Part shown: in pieces, positions 35,976 to 44,678 of the stretch
Position numbering within the stretch: position 1 is the stretch's first letter
How the letters are laid out: the number at the start of each line of letters is the position of its first letter
Assembly (NCBI RefSeq): GCF_019968605.1
Contig: NZ_CP082966.1
Coordinates: forward strand, 62,001-126,000
Length of the DNA: 64,000 nucleotides
DNA from: Polaribacter litorisediminis
GTDB lineage: Bacteria > Bacteroidota > Bacteroidia > Flavobacteriales > Flavobacteriaceae
Direction: 5' to 3'
Notes under the pieces: model-generated
Database searches by the model: none
Told to the model about the DNA's origin: nothing
What the model saw: the letters and a program-made list of their open reading frames with translations, nothing else
Made by a program: the position numbers and the translations under genes

Positions 35976-37124
35976 ATGAGTGCAAAACTAACCAAGGAAG
36001 TACAACAGCAATTTATAGAAACGTTTAAAACGGAACCTATCTTAATTTTTTCTCCAGGAAGAATTAATATTATAGGAGAACATACAGATTATAATGGGGG
36101 TTTTGTTTTTCCGGCAGCAGTAGACAAAGGGATTGCAGCGGCTATTCAAAAAAGTGATTCAGGCTCTTGCATAGCAATCGCTTTAGATTTAGACAGCACC
36201 ATTAAGTTTCAGTTAGACTCCCTAAAACCATCTAAAGAAGGCAGTTGGGAAAATTATGTGTTTGGGGTTGTTGCCGAAATTCAAAACAAAAACAAAGTTA
36301 TAGGCAATTTTAACATCATCTTTAAAGGAAATATTCCTGAGGGTGCAGGCATGTCTTCATCAGCGGCTTTAGAAAATAGTGTGGTTTTTGGTTTAAATGA
36401 ATTGTTTAATTTAGGACTCACAAAAACAGAAATGATTCTGATTTCACAAAAAGCTGAACACAATTATGTTGGTGTAAAATGTGGCATTATGGATCAATAT
36501 GCAAGCATGTTTGGTATTAAAGAAAATGCGTTGTTGTTAGATTGTAGAACTATGGAATCTAAACCGTATCAAATAGATTTTAAAGACCATCAATTATTAC
36601 TCATCAATACAAATGTAAAACACAGTTTGTCTGATAGCGCTTATAATGACAGGCGTTCTGCTTGCGAAACGATTGCTGCAATTTTAAAAGTTGAGACTTT
36701 AAGAGATGTTACTGAAAAAGATTTAGTAAAAATTATAGATACAGTTACGCCAGAAAATTATCAAAAAGCATTGTATGTAATTCAAGAAATAGAAAGAACA
36801 CAAAAAGCAGCGAAAGCTATTGAAGAAAATGATTTAGAAACTTTAGGTACTTTAATTTACGCATCGCATAATGGTTTGCAAAATCAATACAAAGTAAGTT
36901 GTGATGAGTTAGATTTTTTAGTAGCGCAAGCAAAGAAAAACAAACATGTTTTAGGAGCAAGAATGATGGGTGGCGGTTTTGGTGGTTGTACAATTAACCT
37001 AATTGCAAAAACAGCCGCAAAATCTTTCGGGGAATCCGCTTCTAAAGCCTATCAAAATAAATTTGATAAAGACTGTTCTGTATATTTTGTAAATCTTTCT
37101 GATGGCACACATATAGTAAAATAA
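35976..37124 (+). CDS. galK: Galactokinase
   Basis: The 382-residue GHMP kinase phosphorylates alpha-D-galactose at O1 with ATP. It carries the galactokinase signature GRINIIGEHTDYNGGFVFPAAVD, the phosphate-binding loop PEGAGMSSSAAL, the catalytic Asp region KCGIMDQYASMFG and the C-terminal GARMMGGGFGGCT. Length and motif order match bacterial GalK. Translation starts 12 bases after galM. This gives the window a direct route from PUL-derived galactose to galactose 1-phosphate. Confidence 0.97.
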   Translation: MSAKLTKEVQQQFIETFKTEPILIFSPGRINIIGEHTDYNGGFVFPAAVDKGIAAAIQKSDSGSCIAIALDLDSTIKFQLDSLKPSKEGSWENYVFGVVAEIQNKNKVIGNFNIIFKGNIPEGAGMSSSAALENSVVFGLNELFNLGLTKTEMILISQKAEHNYVGVKCGIMDQYASMFGIKENALLLDCRTMESKPYQIDFKDHQLLLINTNVKHSLSDSAYNDRRSACETIAAILKVETLRDVTEKDLVKIIDTVTPENYQKALYVIQEIERTQKAAKAIEENDLETLGTLIYASHNGLQNQYKVSCDELDFLVAQAKKNKHVLGARMMGGGFGGCTINLIAKTAAKSFGESASKAYQNKFDKDCSVYFVNLSDGTHIVK

Positions 37125-37252
37125 ATTCTAAAATATCAGTTTGAGTGATTCCGATTTTTTCATCGAAAATGTATCCAGAACATCTTCAATTTTCAAATTA
37201 TTCTCACATCAGAATTAAAAATTAAAGCAAATAATCAACTAGAAGAAACAAT

Positions 37253-38275
37253 ATGGAAAACACAAATTTACAAGATTACTCTCACAAGAGATATAATATT
37301 TTAACGGATGAATGGGTTTTAGTTTCTCCGCATAGAGCAAAACGTCCTTGGCAAGGGCAGAACGAAGAAATTTCTTCAGAAAAAAGACCTGCTCATGATT
37401 CGAGCTGTTATTTATGTGCAACAAATACTAGAATAAACGGAGAGATAAATCCTGATTATAAAGATGTATTTGTTTTTACAAACGATTTTGCCGCACTTCA
37501 AAAAGATTCACCCTCTTTTCAATTTCATGAAGGTTTGTTACAAGCAAAAAGCGAAACAGGTATTTGCAAAGTAATCTGTTTTAGCCCAGATCATTCTAAA
37601 AGTTTGGCAGAAATGGCGGTGGAAGATATTAAAAAAGTGGTACAGGCTTGGCAAAAAGAATATACAACTTTAGGCGAAATTGAAGGAATCAACTATGTTC
37701 AAATTTTTGAAAATAAAGGCGCAGTAATGGGGTGTAGTAATCCGCACCCGCATGGACAAATATGGAGTCAATCTACTTTACCAAATGAAGTTGATAAAAA
37801 AGATACTCAACAAAAGATCTATTTTAATAAAAACAAAACGAGTCTTTTAGGTGATTATTTACAGCAAGAATTAGCAGCAAAAGAAAGAATTATTTTTGAA
37901 AACGATGATTTTGTTGTGTTGATTCCGTTTTGGGCAATTTGGCCTTTCGAAGCCATGATTGCGCCTAAAAAACAAAAAAAGAGCATTTTAGAATTGTCTG
38001 ATGATGAAGCTACAAATTATGCAGAAGCAATTTCGGTAATTACTAGTGTGTATGATAAATTATTTAACACTTCTTTTCCGTATTCTAGTGGAATTCATCA
38101 AGCACCTACAGATGGCAAAGAAAATGCACATTGGCACTTTCATATGAGTTTTTATCCGCCTTTATTAAGGAGTGCAACCGTCAAAAAATTTATGGTAGGT
38201 TATGAAATGTTCGGTTCTCCGCAAAGAGATATCACTGCTGAAATAGCTGCAAAAAGATTGAAAGATTTGTTATGA
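37253..38275 (+). CDS. galT: Galactose-1-phosphate uridylyltransferase
   Basis: The 340-residue protein exchanges UMP between UDP-glucose and galactose 1-phosphate. The active-site motif NPHPHGQIWSQ contains the His nucleophile. The zinc ligands CYLC are present near residue 48, and the C-terminal zone holds HWHFHMSFYPPLLRS. It follows galK after a 128-base gap in which I see no terminator. galE is not in this window, so UDP-galactose recycling must be encoded elsewhere. Confidence 0.97.
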   Translation: MENTNLQDYSHKRYNILTDEWVLVSPHRAKRPWQGQNEEISSEKRPAHDSSCYLCATNTRINGEINPDYKDVFVFTNDFAALQKDSPSFQFHEGLLQAKSETGICKVICFSPDHSKSLAEMAVEDIKKVVQAWQKEYTTLGEIEGINYVQIFENKGAVMGCSNPHPHGQIWSQSTLPNEVDKKDTQQKIYFNKNKTSLLGDYLQQELAAKERIIFENDDFVVLIPFWAIWPFEAMIAPKKQKKSILELSDDEATNYAEAISVITSVYDKLFNTSFPYSSGIHQAPTDGKENAHWHFHMSFYPPLLRSATVKKFMVGYEMFGSPQRDITAEIAAKRLKDLL

Positions 38276-38381
38276 TTAATGCATAAAGTTTATTGTAAAT
38301 TGAGTTTTATTGTAGAATACCTAAAAAAAAAGCCTTGTTTTTATATATTTCATAAAATTTATCAAACTTTCTTTATAATAT

Positions 38382-38411
38382 TTGTATATATGAATTTAAT
38401 CTTTAGATTTG
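38382..38411 (+). promoter_or_regulatory. Bacteroidota-type promoter of the aromatic amino acid operon
   Basis: TTG (38382-38384), 19 bases, then TAGATTTG (38404-38411) exactly matches the flavobacterial -33/-7 pattern TTG-N17-23-TAnnTTTG. The start site would be near 38417, about 20 bases before the leader peptide ATG and 170 bases before pheA, leaving a long transcribed leader. Confidence 0.65.
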
Positions 38412-38435
38412 TCTCCACAAACAAATAGAATTAAT

Positions 38436-38516
38436 ATGTTAACTACAATTTGGACTCGTTTCTATTTTTACTTTTATTTTTACAATAAAAGGAGAGACTT
38501 TGTATCATGTTGTTAA
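38436..38516 (+). CDS. Leader peptide with (Phe-Tyr)4, probable attenuation sensor
   Basis: A 26-residue reading frame, MLTTIWTRFYFYFYFYNKRR then DFVSCC and stop. Eight successive codons alternate Phe and Tyr (TTC TAT TTT TAC TTT TAT TTT TAC, 38460-38483), with a Trp earlier. It lies between a good promoter and a terminator upstream of the genes that make Phe and Tyr. This is the classic form of an attenuation leader: shortage of charged tRNA-Phe or tRNA-Tyr would stall the ribosome on this run. The peptide itself needs no function. The start ATG has only a weak ribosome binding site, as usual in this phylum. Confidence 0.82.
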   Translation: MLTTIWTRFYFYFYFYNKRRDFVSCC

Positions 38517-38567
38517 TTAACGTTAAAAATATATAAAGTCTCGAATTTACTTCGAGGCTTTTTTTTT
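38494..38567 (+). promoter_or_regulatory. Transcription attenuator: mutually exclusive antiterminator and terminator
   Basis: Terminator: GTCTCGAA (38538-38545), loop TTTAC, TTCGAGGC (38551-38558), then nine T (38559-38567). Antiterminator: GAGACTTTGTAT (38494-38505), inside the end of the leader reading frame, pairs over 12 bp (one G-U) with ATATAAAGTCTC (38531-38542), which includes the first five bases of the terminator stem. A ribosome stalled on the Phe-Tyr run leaves 38494 onward free, so the antiterminator forms. A ribosome that reaches the stop codon at 38514 covers it, so the terminator forms. Confidence 0.8.
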
Positions 38568-38585
38568 GATATCAATATTTAATTA

Positions 38586-39413
38586 ATGCAAAAAACGATC
38601 GCCATACAAGGAGCAGAAGGCTCAAATCATCATAAAGTTGCACGCGATTTTTATGGTGCTGCTATTCAATTAAAAGAATGCATGTCTTTTGATAGTTTGG
38701 TGGCTAGTTTATTAGACAATTCTGCAGACCTTGGCGTTATGGCTTTAGAGAATACGATTGCGGGTTCTATAATTCCTAATTACGCTTTAATAGACCAAAA
38801 TAATCTACATATTACAGGTGAAGAATACTTAAATATTCATCATCATTTAATGGCTTTGAAAGGGCAGAAGATGCACGATATTAAAGAGGTTTGGTCGCAT
38901 CCAATGGCATTGTTACAGTGTAAAGAATTCTTTAAAAATTATCCTCATATTCGATTGGTAGAAGATGTCGATACTGCCGAAGTAGCTAAAAGAATATCCA
39001 AAGAAAATTTAGTAGGTATTGCAGCAATAGCTCCAAAAATAGCCGCAGAAATTTTTGATTTAGTAGTTCTTGAAGATGAAATTCAGACGATAAAAGAGAA
39101 TTCAACTCGGTTTGTAATTGTACAAACTACAGCACCTCAAAACGGAATTGATCAAATAAATAAGGCGTCTTTAAAATTTCAACTAAATCATAAGAGAGGA
39201 AGTTTAGCCGCAATTTTAAATGTATTAAGCGATTGTAAAATGAACTTAACCAAAATTCAATCCTTACCAGTAATTAAAACCCCTTGGAAATATTCCTTTT
39301 TTGTAGATATAACTTTTGAAGATTATAACGAATATCAAAAAGCAATTACGATTATAGAAATTATGGCAGAAGAATTCAAGATTTTGGGAGCCTATAAAAA
39401 CGGCAGGCGTTAG
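38586..39413 (+). CDS. pheA: Prephenate dehydratase
   Basis: A 275-residue monofunctional prephenate dehydratase, converting prephenate to phenylpyruvate for Phe synthesis. Catalytic-domain features: AIQGAEGSNHH, the ALENTIAGSI motif, HPMALLQC, and ENSTRFVIV with the catalytic Thr. A C-terminal ACT domain begins near residue 195 (FQLNHKRGSLAAILNVLSDCKMNLTKIQSLP). The usual Phe-binding ESRP is IQSLP here, so feedback by Phe may be weak or different. It is the first structural gene after the attenuator. Confidence 0.92.
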   Translation: MQKTIAIQGAEGSNHHKVARDFYGAAIQLKECMSFDSLVASLLDNSADLGVMALENTIAGSIIPNYALIDQNNLHITGEEYLNIHHHLMALKGQKMHDIKEVWSHPMALLQCKEFFKNYPHIRLVEDVDTAEVAKRISKENLVGIAAIAPKIAAEIFDLVVLEDEIQTIKENSTRFVIVQTTAPQNGIDQINKASLKFQLNHKRGSLAAILNVLSDCKMNLTKIQSLPVIKTPWKYSFFVDITFEDYNEYQKAITIIEIMAEEFKILGAYKNGRR

Positions 39414-39453
39414 CTCAATTCTGAACTAGTTTCAGAATTAAAATTAAATACAT

Positions 39454-40599
39454 ATGATTACACCAGCAAAAAGATTAGACACCGTTCAAGAATACTATTT
39501 CTCTAAAAAATTAAGAGAAGTTAGAGGTTTAATGGCGGCAGGAAAACCAATTATCAATATGGGAATTGGCTCTCCAGATTTACAACCGCCTATAAAGGTC
39601 ATTGAAGCAATTCAAGGAAGTTTAAACGATGCAGCAGCGCATAAATACCAGTCATATCAAGGTTTGCCTGAGTTAAGAACGGCTATTGCTAATTTTTATA
39701 AAAATAAATTTTCTGTAAATTTTAATCCAGAAGATGAAGTGTTGCCTTTAATGGGCAGCAAAGAAGGAATTATGCATATTTCGATGGCTTTTTTAAATGA
39801 AGGCGATCAAGTTTTAATTCCGAATCCAGGATATCCCACCTATACTTCTGTAACAAAGTTAGTGGGCGCAGTGCCTCTTTTTTATGATTTAAGTGATGCG
39901 ACAAATTGGCAGCCAAATTTTGAAGCCTTAGAGAGTCAAGATTTAAGCAATGTTAAAATTATGTGGGTCAATTATCCGCATATGCCAACCGGAACGAACG
40001 CAACGCTAGAAATGTTTCAAAAATTAGTTGAATTCGGAAAGAAGCATCAAATTTTAATCATTAATGACAATCCGTATAGTTTTATTTTAAACGAAAACCC
40101 TCTTAGTATTTTGCAAGTAGAAGGCGCAAAAGACATTGCTTTAGAATTAAATTCTTTGAGTAAAACATTTAATATGGCGGGTTGGCGTGTTGGAATGGTT
40201 TTAGGAAATGCCAATTTTATCAGCGAGATTTTAAAAGTAAAAAGTAATATGGATTCGGGTATGTTTTACGGAATTCAAAAAGGTGCTATTGAAGCGTTGC
40301 AGTTATCGAATGACTGGTTTCATCAACAAGATAAAGTTTATAAAGAACGGAGAGATTTAATTTGGCAATTGGCAGATAAATTAGATTGTAGCTATGATAC
40401 AAACTCAACAGGATTGTTTGTTTGGGCAAAGATTCCTGAAGGAAAAAAATCAGAAGAAATTACAGACTCGATTTTATATGATAAAGATATTTTTATCACA
40501 CCAGGAACCATTTTTGGCAGTCAAGGCGAAGGATATATACGTTTTTCATTGTGTGTAACCTCAGAAATTATTACAGAAGCAATTAACAGAATTCAATAG
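39454..40599 (+). CDS. Class I/II aminotransferase, probable aromatic aminotransferase
   Basis: A 381-residue fold-type I PLP enzyme. It has the Schiff-base motif SLSKTFNMAGWRVGMV, the aspartate region NDNPYSFIL and an Arg near the C-terminus (YIRFSLC). Such enzymes transfer an amino group from Glu or Asp to keto acids. The position between pheA and tyrA suggests the final step to Phe and Tyr from phenylpyruvate and hydroxyphenylpyruvate. Sequence alone also allows an LL-diaminopimelate- or alanine-type aminotransferase, so the name comes from context. The end of the gene overlaps the first copy of a small direct repeat. Confidence 0.85.
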   Translation: MITPAKRLDTVQEYYFSKKLREVRGLMAAGKPIINMGIGSPDLQPPIKVIEAIQGSLNDAAAHKYQSYQGLPELRTAIANFYKNKFSVNFNPEDEVLPLMGSKEGIMHISMAFLNEGDQVLIPNPGYPTYTSVTKLVGAVPLFYDLSDATNWQPNFEALESQDLSNVKIMWVNYPHMPTGTNATLEMFQKLVEFGKKHQILIINDNPYSFILNENPLSILQVEGAKDIALELNSLSKTFNMAGWRVGMVLGNANFISEILKVKSNMDSGMFYGIQKGAIEALQLSNDWFHQQDKVYKERRDLIWQLADKLDCSYDTNSTGLFVWAKIPEGKKSEEITDSILYDKDIFITPGTIFGSQGEGYIRFSLCVTSEIITEAINRIQ

Positions 40600-40701
40600 C
40601 AATGGGTTTCAACCCATTGTTAATTATTAGAATTCAATAGCAATGGGTTTCAACCCATTGAAAAAGGGTTTCAACCCATTATAAATGGGTTTAACCCATT
40701 G
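40588..40701. repeat. Cluster of palindromes CAATGGGTTTCAACCCATTG with a 32-bp direct repeat
   Basis: Full palindromes at 40600-40619 and 40641-40660, a partial one near 40666-40680, and a variant at 40684-40701. The first two belong to a 32-bp direct repeat (40588-40619 and 40629-40660) that also duplicates the last three codons and stop of the upstream aminotransferase. These hairpins lack T runs and lie in the aminotransferase-tyrA gap, so they may tune mRNA stability rather than terminate. Confidence 0.8.
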
Positions 40702-40715
40702 AAAAAAGAGGAAAA

Positions 40716-41567
40716 ATGAAAAATATATTTTGTATTGGTATTGGTTTAATTGGCGGTAGTTTTGCCATCGACATTAAAAAAAATAGCCCAGACGTTGTAA
40801 TCTACGGAATTAGCAGAAAGGATGAAACCTTAAACAAGGCTTTAGAATTGAATCTAATCGACAAAAAAGCAACGTTAGATGATTTAGAAAATGCAGACTT
40901 GGTCATTGTTTCTATTCCTGTCGATGCAACCGTAAAATTACTGCCCACTATTTTAGATAAAATATCAGATAATGGTTTGGTGGTCGATGCTGGATCCACA
41001 AAGGAAGCAATTTGTAAAGTGGTTGAACATCATCCAAAAAGAAGAAATTTTTTAGCCTGTCACCCAATTGCAGGAACCGAAAAATCAGGACCTACAGCAG
41101 CTATTTCTGGCTTATATAAAGGGAAAACCAATATTATTTGCGAAGTAGAAAAGACAACTTTTAAGCTTCAAGAAAAAGCATTAAAGCTTTTTACAGACAT
41201 TGGGATGCGTATTCGCTACATGGATCCTGTTTCTCATGACAAACACATTGCGTATGTTTCGCATTTATCGCACATCAGTGCTTTTATGTTGGGTAAAACA
41301 GTCATCAACAAAGAAAAAAATGAACGCGATATTTTTGATATGGCAGGCTCAGGATTTGAATCTACCGTGCGTTTAGCAAAAAGTTCGCCTGCAATGTGGA
41401 CACCCATTTTTAAGCAGAATAAAGAAAATGTAATTGAAACATTAGAAGAATACATCAACAATTTACAACATTTTAAAGAGTTGATGCAACAGGATAATTT
41501 CTCCGAAATTTTTAATCAAATGGAGAATACAAATTATATAAAACAAATTTTAAACGGCATAAAATAA
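40716..41567 (+). CDS. tyrA: Prephenate dehydrogenase
   Basis: A 283-residue enzyme with an N-terminal Rossmann fold (FCIGIGLIGGSFAIDIK) for NAD(P)+. The prephenate-binding helical half has the catalytic His region (ACHPIAGTEKSGP) and SHLSHISAFMLG. It oxidatively decarboxylates prephenate to hydroxyphenylpyruvate for Tyr synthesis. It has no fused chorismate mutase and no ACT domain, so regulation is probably at transcription or on DAHP synthase. It is in the attenuator-controlled operon after the palindrome cluster. Confidence 0.93.
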   Translation: MKNIFCIGIGLIGGSFAIDIKKNSPDVVIYGISRKDETLNKALELNLIDKKATLDDLENADLVIVSIPVDATVKLLPTILDKISDNGLVVDAGSTKEAICKVVEHHPKRRNFLACHPIAGTEKSGPTAAISGLYKGKTNIICEVEKTTFKLQEKALKLFTDIGMRIRYMDPVSHDKHIAYVSHLSHISAFMLGKTVINKEKNERDIFDMAGSGFESTVRLAKSSPAMWTPIFKQNKENVIETLEEYINNLQHFKELMQQDNFSEIFNQMENTNYIKQILNGIK

Positions 41568-41620
41568 AGGCCAAAACAGCTGTTCATAAAAAAGAAAAAG
41601 CAGCACAAACAAATATTATA

Positions 41621-42703
41621 ATGAAGAATACAAAAGAATTAAGAACATGGTTGGATGATATGAAATTAAATCATCCTCTAGTAATAGCAGGGCCTTGTAG
41701 TGCAGAAACTGAAGAACAAGTTTTAAAAATTGCACACGAATTAAAAGATTCTGATGTAAATTATTTTAGAGCAGGAATTTGGAAGCCAAGAACCAGACCT
41801 GGAAATTTTGAAGGTGTGGGTGCTTTAGGTTTAGGCTGGTTAAAAAAGGTAAAGGAAGAAACAGGAATGAAAACCTGTACGGAAGTTGCCAACGCAGCAC
41901 ACGTAAAATTGGCGATTGAAAATGATGTTGATTTGTTATGGATTGGCGCTCGGTCTACCGTATCGCCATTTATTATGCAAGAAATTGCAGATGCTTTAGA
42001 AGGTACCGATAAAATTGTTTTAGTAAAAAACCCTGTAAATCCAGATTTAGCTTTGTGGTTAGGTGGAATTGAACGATTATACATTGCCGGAATTAAAAAT
42101 CTTGGCGCAATTCACAGAGGATTTTCTACCTACGAAAAAACAAAATATAGAAATATTCCTGAGTGGCAATTAGCAATTGAATTTCAAAATAGATTTCCGG
42201 ATTTGCCGTTAATTTGTGACCCTTCTCATATCACCGGAGACAGAGAAATGATTCAAGATGTTTCGCAAGTAGCCTTAGACTTGAATTTTGATGGTTTAAT
42301 GATCGAAACACACTTTGATCCTGAAAATGCATGGAGTGATGCTGCTCAGCAAGTAACACCCACAAAGTTGAAATCTATTATGGAAGAATTAAAAATAAAA
42401 AAGGAAACAGAAACGGCCTCTAGTTACAGAGAGCCTTTAGAAAATTTAAGAGCTCAGATTAACGTTGTCGATGATCAATTAATTGATATGTTAGGAAAAA
42501 GAATGAAAATTGCAGATGAAATAGGGGCCTTAAAAAAAGAGCAAAATGTAGCCGTTTTACAATCTAGACGTTGGAACGAGATTTTAGGCAATATGGTTTT
42601 AGAAGGCGAAAGTAGAGGTTTAAGTGAAGAATTTGTATTGAGAATGTTTAAGGCAATTCACCAAGAATCTATCAATCATCAAGAAAAAATTATCAACGGA
42701 TAG
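41621..42703 (+). CDS. aroG-aroQ: Bifunctional DAHP synthase-chorismate mutase type II
   Basis: A 360-residue fusion. Residues 1-255 are a type I-beta DAHP synthase (VIAGPCSAETEEQ, GIWKPRTRPGNFEGVG, LWIGARST, AIHRGFS, LICDPSHITGDRE, GLMIETHFDP). Residues 270-360 are an AroQ-type chorismate mutase (LRAQINVVDDQLIDMLGKRMKIADEIGALKK). It catalyses the first committed shikimate step and the chorismate-to-prephenate step. This fusion order is common in Bacteroidota. It completes a compact route from DAHP and chorismate to Phe and Tyr under one attenuator. Its last ten codons (from 42674) are duplicated downstream. Confidence 0.95.
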   Translation: MKNTKELRTWLDDMKLNHPLVIAGPCSAETEEQVLKIAHELKDSDVNYFRAGIWKPRTRPGNFEGVGALGLGWLKKVKEETGMKTCTEVANAAHVKLAIENDVDLLWIGARSTVSPFIMQEIADALEGTDKIVLVKNPVNPDLALWLGGIERLYIAGIKNLGAIHRGFSTYEKTKYRNIPEWQLAIEFQNRFPDLPLICDPSHITGDREMIQDVSQVALDLNFDGLMIETHFDPENAWSDAAQQVTPTKLKSIMEELKIKKETETASSYREPLENLRAQINVVDDQLIDMLGKRMKIADEIGALKKEQNVAVLQSRRWNEILGNMVLEGESRGLSEEFVLRMFKAIHQESINHQEKIING

Positions 42704-42708
42704 TTTTT

Positions 42709-42798
42709 GGGCGTTACCTAAAGGTCAGGCTTTCATTACTCACTTTTTTTGCAGAAAAAGCAAAAAAGAGTTCAGACATGCCATTCAATCCTTAACGC
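42709..42798. repeat. REP-like dispersed element (GGGCGT...TAACGC), copy 2
   Basis: GGGCGTTACCTAAAGGTCAG opens the element. It then has an inner hairpin (CTTTTTTTGCAGAAAAAGCAAAAAAG) and ends TCCTTAACGC. Same layout as 29965-30070. It is repeated as part of the duplication at 43182-43271. Confidence 0.6.
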
Positions 42799-42850
42799 AT
42801 AGAGCAAACTTATAAAAGAAGTTACTAAAACTAATTTATAGCATTTAGCG

Positions 42851-42887
42851 GACCTCACAGGTTTTTAAAACCTGTGAGGTCTTTTTT
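42851..42887. terminator. Strong palindrome GACCTCACAGG..., terminator of the aromatic operon
   Basis: A 15-bp perfect stem (42851-42865 with 42867-42881) is followed by a run of T (42882-42887). This sequence resembles a REP-type palindrome found widely in flavobacterial genomes (from memory). The copy in the duplicated unit lies 473 bp further on (43324-43360). Confidence 0.75.
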
Positions 42888-43510
42888 ATACAATCAAAAT
42901 AAGTAGTTTTTTATACACTGTCAATTCGAGTGAAATTTATTTTTCAGAAATTTTGTATCGAGAAGTCTTTTTTCAAAATTTAACAAGTTCTCGATATAGT
43001 TTTTCATCTTTAACTATTCTTATAATCAAATTATTAAAATGTTCTTTTTGTCTTTTGAGCGATTAATTCGAAAACAAAAGTCATCAACATAGCTTTCCAT
43101 TTTAAAATCGCATATTGATGAATTGGTCCTTTTTAAACCAATAATTAATCATCAAGAAAAAATTATCAACGGATAGTTTTTGGGCGTTACCTAAAGGTCA
43201 GGCTTTCATTACTCACTTTTTTTGCAGAAAAAGCAAAAAAGAGTTCAGACATGCCATTCAATCCTTAACGCATAGAGCAAACTTATAAAAGAAGTTATTA
43301 AAACTAATTTATAGCATTTAGCGGACCTCACAGGTTTTTAAAACCTGTGAGGTCTTTTTTATGCAATCAAAATAAGTAGTTTTTTATACAGTGTCAATAC
43401 GAGTGAAATTTATTTTTCAGAAATTTTGTATCGAGAAGTCTTTTTTCAAAATTTAACAAGTTCTCGATATAGTTTTTCATCTTTAACTATTCTTATAATC
43501 AAATTATTAA

Positions 43511-44678
43511 CTGATCTTACGCAAGAATAATTTGCTTTTAAGATATTTATAGATTATATTGTTAATAACTCTGATACTAAAAAAGATGGATAATTTTGTT
43601 GATTTATATACAGATTACTTGATAAGTTCAAGTTCTTACACGACAGCAACAGGAATGGCATCATTACTTTCAATAAAACACGACAAAATAACACGAGCAT
43701 TAGGGACAGGTGTTTACGACAGTAAATTTCTATGGAAAAAAGCAAAACCTTATGTTGAAGAATTGACTCAATCTAAAGAAACTATCATTTTAAGTTTTGA
43801 TGATTCTATACAAGAAAAACAATATACAGCTGAAAGTGAGCTTAACACTTGGCATTTTGACCATGTGTTTGGAAGGTCTGTAAAAGGGATTAATTTCCTA
43901 ACTGCTTTAGTGGAAGTTGGGGGTATGCGTATACCATGTGGCGTAGAGTTTATAAAGAAAGATCTTTGGGTTACCGACAAAAAAACAGGGAAGAAAAAGC
44001 GTAAAAGTAGTAAAACTAAAAATGAACTTTTTAGAGAAATGCTGGAAGAATGTAGTAGTAAAATACACTTTGATTATGTTTTGGCTGATAGCTGGTTTTC
44101 TTCGGTAGAAAATATGATTTGTTGTAAAAAAACATTGAAAAACGATTTTATTATTGCCTTAAAAAGCAATCGAAAAGTAGCCTTATCATTAGAAGATAAG
44201 CAAAATGAGACATACGTAAATATTAAAACATTACAGCCAGGACAGCAGACCGTGGAAGTTTGGTTTGAAAAACTAGACTTTCCGCTGTTGCTTACAAAGC
44301 AAGTTTTCAAAAACGAGAATGATACAGTCGGCGAGTTGTACTTGGCTTGTAGTGATTTAAGTGTATCGTATGACCAAATAACTACAATCTACAAAAAACG
44401 GTGGGCAGTAGAAGAATATCATAAATCAATTAAAAGCAACACAGGTTTTGCTAAATCTCCAACTAAAAAAACAGCAACACAAACGAATCATTTTGTCCTG
44501 TCAATAATAGCGTATATAAAGTTGGAGTGGCTTAAACAAAGAACAGGAAAAAATCACTTTGCAATGAAAACACAAATCTATTTAGCAGCACAACAAGCTG
44601 CTTATAATGAACTCAAAAACTTATCAACAACTAAAGCTGCATAATTCGTTTTTTGGGGATTTGTTTGCGTAACATGAG
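43511..44678 (+). mobile_element. Complete IS4-superfamily insertion sequence, 1168 bp
   Basis: Ends CTGATCTTACGCAA (43511-43524) and TTGCGTAACATGAG (44665-44678) are inverted repeats matching at 12 of 14 bases. TTATTAA flanks both sides (43504-43510 and 44679-44685), and the intact copy A shows the empty site with a single TTATTAA. The boundaries are therefore fixed by direct comparison. It encodes one transposase and appears intact and recently mobile. Confidence 0.92.
43586..44644 (+). CDS. DDE transposase, IS4/IS701-like
   Basis: About 352 residues from ATG 43586; the frame is also open from a TTG at 43559. The acidic residues lie in SFDDSIQEKQY and LADSWFSSVENM. A C-terminal YKKRWAVEEYHKSIK fits the Y-x2-R-x3-E-x6-K signature of the IS4 superfamily. 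It cuts and pastes the surrounding element. The whole frame is open, so the protein should be active. Exact ISfinder family is not assigned. Confidence 0.9.
   Translation: MDNFVDLYTDYLISSSSYTTATGMASLLSIKHDKITRALGTGVYDSKFLWKKAKPYVEELTQSKETIILSFDDSIQEKQYTAESELNTWHFDHVFGRSVKGINFLTALVEVGGMRIPCGVEFIKKDLWVTDKKTGKKKRKSSKTKNELFREMLEECSSKIHFDYVLADSWFSSVENMICCKKTLKNDFIIALKSNRKVALSLEDKQNETYVNIKTLQPGQQTVEVWFEKLDFPLLLTKQVFKNENDTVGELYLACSDLSVSYDQITTIYKKRWAVEEYHKSIKSNTGFAKSPTKKTATQTNHFVLSIIAYIKLEWLKQRTGKNHFAMKTQIYLAAQQAAYNELKNLSTTKAA

Larger units (their letters stand above)
42674..43142. repeat. Tandem duplication, copy A (469 bp)
   Basis: Bases 42674-43142 recur from 43147 onward at an offset of 473 bp, with only a few substitutions. 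The unit includes the last ten codons and stop of aroG-aroQ, a REP-like element (42709-42798), the GACCTCACAGG hairpin, and downstream AT-rich sequence. It contains no open gene of its own. It is followed after a 4-base junction by copy B. Confidence 0.9.

Noticed and set aside
40600..40701. CRISPR-like array of CAATGGGTTT repeats
   Set aside because: Repeats are palindromes of 18-20 bases with uneven spacing and no unique spacers or cas genes.
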